A DNA stretch of 9,095 nucleotides from Syntrophaceae bacterium CG2_30_49_12 (GTDB lineage Bacteria; Desulfobacterota; Syntrophia; Syntrophales; CG2-30-49-12): assembly GCA_001873675.1 (NCBI GenBank), contig MNZP01000133.1, positions 1-9,095 of the forward strand. Reading direction: 5' to 3'. Position numbers and translations under genes: made by a program. Each line of letters begins with the position of its first letter. Position 1 is the stretch's first letter. The notes under the pieces are model-generated. The model did no database searches, was not told the DNA's origin, and saw nothing but the letters and a program-made list of their open reading frames with translations. Positions 1 through 4,721 of this stretch are shown piece after piece.

Positions 1-234
1 TATCGATAAGTTATATAGTTACACGTCAATTTTAGAGCCAAAAACAGTAGGTTAATTTTTTGTGCGTAATTTGATATAACATCCTGTAATTATGGAGCTA
101 TCAGTTATTGTAGGCCCATTATGGGCTGTAAATTAACAGGCATAAATGGCTCCAAATGGTATGCATAATTTTCATTACTATCTGATTTTATTAATATCAG
201 TAACCCACACGAAATAGCGAGGAGCCATAAAACA
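1..234. other. AT-rich intergenic leader upstream of the GpsA-like gene
   Basis: No coding region is supported here on either strand. The stretch is visibly AT-rich. It contains a perfect 6-bp palindromic hairpin with a 1-nt centre (GCCCAT-T-ATGGGC, 114-126). Around it are two longer-range complementary pairs: CCTGTAATT (83-91) with AATTAACAGG (131-140, one extra base), and TGGAGC (93-98) with GCTCCA (149-154). The last two pairings cross, so only one could form at a time, or a pseudoknot. This could be a structured 5' leader or an operator, but no known riboswitch class is recognised. A convincing -35/-10 pair was not found; TATAAC at 75-80 is the nearest -10-like hexamer and lacks a good -35. 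Confidence 0.4.
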
Positions 235-1446
235 ATGATGACCAATCTGGATACGAGTAGAATCGCAATCATTGGGCCTGGTAGACTGGGGACGTCTTTT
301 GCTTATAAGTTTGGTAGAGATAATAAAAGAGTAACCCTGTATTATCATGATGCGGATGTATGCCGGGCTATTAACAGGGAACATCTGAACCCGAAACACC
401 TGACCCAGGATCTCGCCAAGAGACAGGGAGGTATGGATAATGTTCCCAGATTGTCATCCCGGGTATATGCGACGAACGATCTGGAACGGGTGGTTGAGGA
501 TAACGATTTCCTTTTTCTTTCCGTCACGATGGACCGGCTTCCTGAATTATTGAACTATCTGAAACCGTTGATTGACAAGAAAGCTGGAGATACCTGTTTC
601 ATCTCCCCTATCAAAGGTATCACTTCTGATGAAATCACAAAAGAACTGATTACGCCATCCCAGTTGATTAACAATTATCTGTACAATCTGAAGTATAAGT
701 ATCAGGTGGTTTGTATAGGGGGCCCATTCTTTGATGTGGATATCGCACTGGGAAATCCGGTGTGTGTCACCATTGCCGGGGGGAAGCGCATATCAAAGAT
801 TATCAGAGAGGATCTTATGAGATTCAACAGGAGGGAACTGTATTCCTATTATAATTTTGATATCGTTGGAGTAGAGGCATGCGGTTCCCTGAAGAACATC
901 GTGGCCAATATAAAGGGGGTCACAGATTATTTAGAACTTGGTGATTCTCTTCCGGGGACCTTATTTGCGAGATCCGGTGTGGAAATAAGGTCCCTGTCAA
1001 AATTGTTAGGCGGCAGTTTCCAAGCCTTTCACAGCCAGGCAGGTGTGGGAGATATGTACGTAACCCTTTCTTCTGAGGCAAGCAAGAATTATCGGTATGG
1101 CAGATTGTTCTATGAACTATTCACCGGTAATCCCATAGAAACTAACATTAAGGTGTTAGAAAGAATAGACGGGACACCGGAAGGTCCCCATACCATCAGA
1201 AATGTCCACAAATACCTGGAAAAAAAGAATATGTACTCTCCGCTGTTTCATTGCGCCTATAAGATATTCAACGAAGGGGGCAATAAAAAGGAGATCAAGG
1301 AGCAGGTCATCCAGGCCTGTCAGTTCGATAGAAGAAAGAGTGAGTACATTGGGCCTGTATCGAGGGCCCTGTACAGGATTATACCGAACTTATGGTATCG
1401 AAGGCATAAAGGGTTATTATCTAAGTTAGTAATTCCCGAAACGTAA
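235..1446 (+). CDS. GpsA-like NAD(P)-dependent glycerol-3-phosphate dehydrogenase, divergent and long
   Basis: Probably a cytoplasmic oxidoreductase that interconverts dihydroxyacetone phosphate and sn-glycerol-3-phosphate with NAD(P)H, the entry step to phospholipid head-group synthesis. Seen in its 403 residues: a Rossmann dinucleotide loop GPGRLGTSFA (14-23); the family lysine in SPIKGIT (Lys127); a GGPFFDVDIALGNP segment (162-175) matching the family GPSFA-E-A-G-P motif; the catalytic-lysine segment VEACGSLKNIVAN (Lys220); and AGVGDMYVT (Asp273, Thr277). At the phosphate-binding site the family Ser-Arg-Asn appears as Ser-Lys-Asn (283-285). Family members are usually about 330-340 residues. 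This one has extra residues around 50-70 and a basic tail after about 365. ATG 235 is preceded by GAGGAG (219-224); ATG 238 is an alternative. It is AT-richer than the downstream operon (20 G/C in 661-720 against 35 in 4081-4140). The family is clear, but the exact substrate is less certain. Confidence 0.82.
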   Translation: MMTNLDTSRIAIIGPGRLGTSFAYKFGRDNKRVTLYYHDADVCRAINREHLNPKHLTQDLAKRQGGMDNVPRLSSRVYATNDLERVVEDNDFLFLSVTMDRLPELLNYLKPLIDKKAGDTCFISPIKGITSDEITKELITPSQLINNYLYNLKYKYQVVCIGGPFFDVDIALGNPVCVTIAGGKRISKIIREDLMRFNRRELYSYYNFDIVGVEACGSLKNIVANIKGVTDYLELGDSLPGTLFARSGVEIRSLSKLLGGSFQAFHSQAGVGDMYVTLSSEASKNYRYGRLFYELFTGNPIETNIKVLERIDGTPEGPHTIRNVHKYLEKKNMYSPLFHCAYKIFNEGGNKKEIKEQVIQACQFDRRKSEYIGPVSRALYRIIPNLWYRRHKGLLSKLVIPET

Positions 1447-1455
1447 AGTTTTGGG

Positions 1456-1481
1456 GGGAGGGCCACACTCCGTCGTGGCCG
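1456..1481 (+). repeat. Small palindromic intergenic repeat, copy 1
   Basis: This 26-bp element differs from the copy at 6025-6050 by one base (A1467 here, G6036 there). It starts with a purine-rich GGGAG followed by an inverted repeat: GGCCACA (1461-1467), loop CTCCGT, CGTGGCC (1474-1480). Six pairs form, plus an A-C mismatch at the loop side. It is followed by a G-run rather than a T-run, so it is not a classical intrinsic terminator. It lies between the GpsA-like gene and rarA, in the same orientation as copy 2. It resembles a REP-like dispersed element; how many copies exist elsewhere cannot be seen here. Confidence 0.75.
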
Positions 1482-1505
1482 GGGGGGTTAGGGATTACGG
1501 GTTTT

Positions 1506-2894
1506 GTGCCGATGAAGGACCTTTTTGACCAGCAGGAAAAAAGGATAGATAGCTGTCCCCTGGCGGACAGGATGAGGCCCCGCACACTTGAGGACTATGT
1601 GGGACAGTCTCATCTTTTAGCTAAAAATAGTTTGCTCCGTCGCGCCATAGAAGAGGATCTCCTGTTTTCCATGATTTTCTGGGGGCCACCCGGTTCTGGT
1701 AAGACCACCCTGGCCAGTGTCATTGCTCACGAAACAAAATCTTATTTTACAAGCTTTTCGGCTGTCCTTTCCGGCGTAAAGGAGATCAGGATAGTTATTG
1801 ATGAGGCAAAAAGACAGTGGCGAGATCATCAAAAAAAGACTGTCCTCTTCGTTGATGAGATTCACCGGTTTAACAAGGCCCAGCAGGATGCCTTCTTGCC
1901 CCATGTGGAAAGTGGTCTCGTCACCCTGATTGGCGCAACGACGGAAAATCCCTCTTTTGAGGTCATTGCACCCCTCCTTTCCCGGTCACGGGTCATGGTC
2001 CTGAAGCCTTTCTCCGATCCCGAACTCTCATGTATCGTAAACAGGGCCATCAATGATCGGAAAAGGGGTTTTGGGGCCCTTTCTCTGGAAATTGAGCCGG
2101 AGGCCCTGGCGTATATCGTCTGGTCTGCCGATGGAGATGCCCGTGTAGCCCTGAACAATCTTGAAGCGGCGGTCTCTCTCTTGCAGACAGAGGAAGGAAA
2201 GGGAAGAAAAATTACCTCTGTCGTGGTAAAAATGGCCATGCAGAAGAAGGCCCTGCAGTACGATAAGGGGGGAGAAGAACACTATAACCTGATATCTGCT
2301 TTTCACAAAAGCCTGCGGGGGAGTGACCACGATGCAGCCCTTTACTGGCTTTCGCGCATGCTCATGGCCGGTGAAGACCCCCTTTACATTGCCCGCCGCA
2401 TGGTAAGATTTGCCTCGGAAGATGTCGGCAATGCCGCCCCCGGGGCGCTTAACGTAGCTCTTTCCGCCATGCAGGCATTTCAGTTCATCGGTCTTCCCGA
2501 AGGTGAGCTGGCCCTGGCCCAGGCCGCTGTTTATCTTGCCACGGCGCCAAAGAGCAATGCTCTCTATGTCGGCTATGGCAAGGTAAAGGAAACGATAGGG
2601 GAAACCGGAGCGCTTCCGGTCCCCCTGCACATCAGAAATGCGCCCACACGATTGATGAAGGATCTCGGTTATGGCAAAGGTTACAGGTATGCCCATGACT
2701 TTGAGGATGGCTATGTCCCTCAGGAATATCTGCCTGATAGACTTGCGGGAAGGGGGCTTGCCTTTTATATCCCAACGGATAGGGGATACGAGAAGACAAT
2801 CAGAGAAAGAATTGAACAGTGGCGAAGGATTCGAGAGGCAGCAAGAAAAGAAAAGGGGGAGGTCGGGAGACCTCCCCGAGTTCAGGAGGAGTGA
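1506..2894 (+). CDS. rarA: Replication-associated recombination protein A (RarA/MgsA, AAA+ ATPase)
   Basis: RarA is a cytoplasmic AAA+ ATPase of the clamp-loader clade, homologous to yeast Mgs1 and human WRNIP1, that acts at stalled replication forks. Seen in its 462 residues: the N-terminal PLADRMRPRTLEDYVGQ-HLL motif (18-38); Walker A GPPGSGKTT (60-68); the clade segment FSAVLSGVKEIR (84-95); Walker B VLFVDE with the following IHRFNKAQQDAFLP (113-132); sensor 1 GATTENPSFE (143-152); and an arginine-finger region LLSRSRV (R160). The C-terminal half carries SAFHKSLRGSD, the RMLMAGEDPLYIARRMVRFASEDVG region and the tetramerisation domain, ending with a charged tail. Length is normal for the family. 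The start is GTG 1506, with AGGGA (1490-1494) 11 bases before it; an in-frame ATG at 1512 would sit 17 bases away and is less likely. The last codons overlap two hairpins (2856-2877, 2891-2912). Confidence 0.96.
   Translation: MPMKDLFDQQEKRIDSCPLADRMRPRTLEDYVGQSHLLAKNSLLRRAIEEDLLFSMIFWGPPGSGKTTLASVIAHETKSYFTSFSAVLSGVKEIRIVIDEAKRQWRDHQKKTVLFVDEIHRFNKAQQDAFLPHVESGLVTLIGATTENPSFEVIAPLLSRSRVMVLKPFSDPELSCIVNRAINDRKRGFGALSLEIEPEALAYIVWSADGDARVALNNLEAAVSLLQTEEGKGRKITSVVVKMAMQKKALQYDKGGEEHYNLISAFHKSLRGSDHDAALYWLSRMLMAGEDPLYIARRMVRFASEDVGNAAPGALNVALSAMQAFQFIGLPEGELALAQAAVYLATAPKSNALYVGYGKVKETIGETGALPVPLHIRNAPTRLMKDLGYGKGYRYAHDFEDGYVPQEYLPDRLAGRGLAFYIPTDRGYEKTIRERIEQWRRIREAARKEKGEVGRPPRVQEE
2856..2877 (+). 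other. Perfect 9-bp GC-rich hairpin inside the rarA 3' end
   Basis: GGGGAGGTC (2856-2864) and GACCTCCCC (2869-2877) are perfectly complementary, separated by the 4-base loop GGGA. The hairpin is fully inside the rarA coding region, 15 bases before its stop codon. It may act with the next hairpin as a transcription-end structure or a 3'-stabilising element; it has no T-run of its own. Confidence 0.6.
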
Positions 2895-2917
2895 AGGTTT
2901 GGGGACCTTCACGATTT
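2891..2917 (+). terminator. Candidate terminator hairpin overlapping the rarA stop codon
   Basis: GTGAAGGT (2891-2898) and ACCTTCAC (2905-2912) form a perfect 8-bp stem with loop TTGGGG, followed by GATTTTGG. The downstream T-tract is only four bases, so termination would be weak. The stem contains the rarA TGA (2892-2894), so a terminating ribosome would cover it. It is the best end signal for rarA that I can see. Confidence 0.45.
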
Positions 2918-2935
2918 TGGAGTTTACTAGCGGCT

Positions 2936-2992
2936 AACTATGCCCATTAGTTTAACCGATAATACGCTCGCGGTATAATGGTAAGCATAGTT
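2936..2992. repeat. 57-nt imperfect inverted repeat (long hairpin with bulge)
   Basis: The outer arm AACTATGC (2936-2943) pairs perfectly with GCATAGTT (2985-2992). The middle arm CCATTA (2944-2949) pairs perfectly with TAATGG (2976-2981), leaving TAA (2982-2984) as a one-sided bulge. An inner ACCG (2955-2958) can pair with CGGT (2971-2974). In total 18 pairs form with one asymmetric bulge. The layout recalls a folded recombination site or a structured RNA. The arms do not fit the integron attC R-box consensus, and no transposase is nearby. Confidence 0.6.
2952..2979 (+). promoter_or_regulatory. Candidate sigma-70-type promoter
   Basis: A perfect TATAAT (2974-2979) lies 16 bases after TTAACC (2952-2957), which matches 4 of 6 positions of TTGACA. 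Transcription would start near 2986 and run toward the synthase/thiolase operon, leaving a leader of about 300 nt before ATG 3287. It is embedded in the loop side of the 57-nt inverted repeat, so hairpin extrusion or a bound protein could affect it. No experimental support; chance occurrence in AT-rich DNA is possible. Confidence 0.4.
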
Positions 2993-3178
2993 TGTGCCAA
3001 ATATTGATAGAGTTATCTAAGTACTTTAATTCGCTTATCTATTTAGGAAAAGGTAGAGCGGAAAACTTTGGTAGACAGCGGTAAACGGCAGGCAATAGAT
3101 GTCGTCATTCGGATGGCGACCAGCGAATAGCATCATAAAAACAAAGACTTGTTTTGCAAAAGGCGACCTGTCAGCGGC

Positions 3179-3199
3179 TCGACATAATTGTCGATTTTT
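3179..3199 (+). terminator. Candidate intrinsic terminator or attenuator
   Basis: TCGACA (3179-3184) and TGTCGA (3189-3194) form a 6-bp stem with loop TAAT, directly followed by five T (3195-3199). The stem is short and modest in GC, so efficiency is uncertain. It sits about 200 bp after the candidate promoter and about 90 bp before the synthase start. It could end a short RNA or attenuate read-through into the operon. Confidence 0.4.
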
Positions 3200-3211
3200 A
3201 GTAACTACTCA

Positions 3212-3244
3212 GGTTCAAAGTTTCGGGGTTCACGGTTCAAGGTT
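3212..3244 (+). repeat. GGTTCA direct-repeat patch
   Basis: The hexamer GGTTCA occurs three times (3212-3217, 3227-3232, 3234-3239), followed by a partial GGTT (3241-3244). Related low-complexity strings occur at 7855-7879 (CGGTCAACG, CGGTGAACGG) and about 3080-3090 (CGGTAAACGGC). Such GTTCA/GTGAAC-type strings fill intergenic gaps here and look like a degenerate dispersed repeat. No function is evident. Confidence 0.45.
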
Positions 3245-3270
3245 AGAGCGTGGATTCCTATTTTAGCACA

Positions 3271-3279
3271 GGAAGGAGG
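3271..3279 (+). promoter_or_regulatory. Strong Shine-Dalgarno deciding the synthase start
   Basis: GGAAGGAGG ends 7 bases before ATG 3287. It argues against the in-frame upstream extension to 3188, whose first 33 residues would be encoded by the GGTTCA repeat patch and the terminator-like T-run and do not resemble the family N-terminus. Confidence 0.85.
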
Positions 3280-3286
3280 AAAACAA

Positions 3287-4708
3287 ATGGCAGTAGGTAT
3301 GATTTCTTATGGGGCATATGTCCCGATGTACAGGATGAACTTGCAGACACTGGCCCGGAACTGGGGTAGCCCTGCGGGGAAAGGGGAAAAGGCAGTGGCC
3401 AATTGGGATGAAGATTCTCTCACCATGGCCACAGAATCTTCCGTTGATTGCCTCAACGGCTTAGACAGGTCAATGATTGACGGCCTTTATTTTGCGACCA
3501 CCACTCCGGCTTACCGTGAGAAGCAAAATGCAAGCATCATCGCCAAGGTAATTGATCTCAGGCGGGACATCACGACGGCAGACTTTGCCAATTCGGTAAG
3601 AGGGGGGACGAACGCTTTGAAGGCCGCGATAGATGCGGTTAAGGCCGGATCGGCAAAGAGGTTCTTAGTCACCGCAGCCGATTGTCGTGTGCCCGCCCCG
3701 GATTCTCAATTCGAGAGGCTTTTCGGCGATGGCTCGGCGGCCTTTCTGATAGGAGATTCCGATCTCGCTGTGGAAATCGAGGGAAGCGTCAGTATCTCCA
3801 GTGAATTCATGGATATCTGGAAGAGAGAGGAGGACAGATATGTCCAGGCATGGGAGGAGAGATTTATCGTTACCAAGGGTTACCTTGCCCATCTTGAGGA
3901 GATAATCTCTATGATCTTCAAAAAGTATAAAGTTACTCCGAAGGATTTCACCAAAGTCGTATTCTATGCCTTTGATCAGAGGAGACACCTTGAAATTGCG
4001 AAGAAACTTGGTTTCGATCCCGCCACCCAGTTGCAGGACTCTCTTCTCTCCACGGTGGGGCATACGGGATCGGCTCAGGCCATGATGATGCTGGTCGCCG
4101 CCCTGGAAGAGGCCAAACCGGGGGACAGGATACTCTTTGTCAACTACGGCGACGGGGCGGATGCCTTCATCCTGAAGGTGTGCGACCCAATAGAAAAGAT
4201 CAGGGACAGGCGGGGGATAAAGAAGAACCTTGCATCACGAATGGAACTGCCCTCCTATGGAAAGTATTTGCATTTCCGGAATATTCTCGATTGGGGCAGG
4301 CAGCGGGAACCGGAGAGGTTCGGAGCCCTGACCATGTCATGGAGGGATAGGAACTGGCTCTTAAGTTGCCACGGGCATAAGTGCAGGCAGTGCGGAACTA
4401 TACAATTCCCCATGCAGAGGGTCTGCACATGGTGTCAGGCCAAGGATGACTTTGATGAGATAAGACTGTCGGACAAAAAGGGGACACTCTTTACTTACAG
4501 CATGGATAATCTGGCCACATCGGTAGACAAACCCACCGTCATTGCCATTGTGAACATCGCCGGAGGGGGCAGGTTTTCTACTGTGCTGACGGATCGGGAC
4601 ACGGAAAAGATCAACCCTGATATGCCGGTGGAATTTACCTTTAGAAGGGTTCACGAGGCGCAGGGTATTCACAACTATTTCTGGAAATGCAGGCCGGTAA
4701 GGGCATAA
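3287..4708 (+). CDS. HMG-CoA synthase-fold protein fused to a C-terminal DUF35 zinc-ribbon/OB-fold domain
   Basis: A 473-residue cytoplasmic protein in two parts. Residues 1-300 have the HMG-CoA synthase/KAS III-type thiolase fold (GMISYGAYVPMYRM at the start, FGDGSAAFLIGD at 146-157, STVGHTGSAQAMMML at 255-269, NYGDGADAF at 286-294). Residues 355-473 are a DUF35 module: a rubredoxin-like zinc ribbon with Cys366, Cys369, Cys380 and Cys383, then an OB fold that in archaeal relatives binds CoA. By-eye alignment to archaeal and bacterial HMG-CoA synthases puts Thr72, Val104 and Tyr227 where the catalytic Glu, Cys and His should be, so canonical HMG-CoA synthesis is unlikely. The thiolase gene follows after 13 bases, which suggests a complex like the archaeal thiolase/HMG-CoA synthase/DUF35 assembly, or functionally like BbsAB (zinc-finger subunit plus thiolase) of anaerobic toluene degradation. 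Databases may label it hydroxymethylglutaryl-CoA synthase or OB-fold protein. The substrate is unknown. Confidence 0.88.
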   Translation: MAVGMISYGAYVPMYRMNLQTLARNWGSPAGKGEKAVANWDEDSLTMATESSVDCLNGLDRSMIDGLYFATTTPAYREKQNASIIAKVIDLRRDITTADFANSVRGGTNALKAAIDAVKAGSAKRFLVTAADCRVPAPDSQFERLFGDGSAAFLIGDSDLAVEIEGSVSISSEFMDIWKREEDRYVQAWEERFIVTKGYLAHLEEIISMIFKKYKVTPKDFTKVVFYAFDQRRHLEIAKKLGFDPATQLQDSLLSTVGHTGSAQAMMMLVAALEEAKPGDRILFVNYGDGADAFILKVCDPIEKIRDRRGIKKNLASRMELPSYGKYLHFRNILDWGRQREPERFGALTMSWRDRNWLLSCHGHKCRQCGTIQFPMQRVCTWCQAKDDFDEIRLSDKKGTLFTYSMDNLATSVDKPTVIAIVNIAGGGRFSTVLTDRDTEKINPDMPVEFTFRRVHEAQGIHNYFWKCRPVRA

Positions 4709-4714
4709 GGAGGG
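4708..4714 (+). promoter_or_regulatory. Shine-Dalgarno of the thiolase gene overlapping the upstream stop
   Basis: AGGAGGG begins at the last base of the preceding TAA (4706-4708) and ends 7 bases before ATG 4722. This overlap supports co-transcription and likely translational coupling of the two genes. A nearer ATG at 4715 is out of frame. Confidence 0.8.
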
Positions 4715-4721
4715 ATGGAAG

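Larger units (their letters stand above)
2895..3286. other. 392-bp gene-free stretch between rarA and the synthase/thiolase operon
   Basis: No protein-coding region or tRNA is supported. The region is AT-richer than its neighbours and holds an ordered series of structures: the end of the rarA hairpin, a 57-nt imperfect hairpin (2936-2992) containing a promoter-like element, a small hairpin ATTCG/CGAAT with inner TGG/CCA (3107-3128), the palindrome TTTTGCAAAA (3152-3161), a terminator-like stem with a T-run (3179-3199), a GGTTCA direct-repeat patch (3212-3244), and finally the strong ribosome-binding site of the next gene. This could be a non-coding RNA gene or a regulated leader for the downstream operon. 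It could also be the remnant of a mobile element. Confidence 0.5.

Noticed and set aside
1456..1487. Intrinsic terminator of the GpsA-like gene
   Set aside because: The hairpin is followed by a G-run, not a T-run, and the same element occurs ahead of the kinase, so it is better called a repeat.
2028..2912. Long minus-strand open frame (294 codons) opposite rarA
   Set aside because: It lies fully antisense to a clear RarA protein with all motifs, and its translation resembles no family. It is a codon-bias shadow.
2931..2998. Integron attC site
   Set aside because: The hairpin with bulge looks similar, but the ends (GGCTAAC and GTTTGTG) do not fit the RYYYAAC / GTTRRRY boxes and no integrase or cassette array is present.
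2965..3040. Possible tRNA (GCGGTATAATGGTAAGC resembles a D-arm)
   Set aside because: There is no acceptor pairing, no anticodon arm and no T-loop at the right distance; the GGTTCAAAG at 3212 is about 230 bases away.
3155..3180. Sigma-54 promoter on the plus strand ahead of the operon (GG-N10-GC at the AAGGCGACC segment)
   Set aside because: The spacing is right, but the flanking bases match neither the TGGCAC nor the TTGC box.
3188..3286. In-frame N-terminal extension of the HMG-CoA-synthase-like protein
   Set aside because: It is encoded by a terminator-like T-run and the GGTTCA repeat patch, and a strong Shine-Dalgarno precedes ATG 3287, where family similarity begins.
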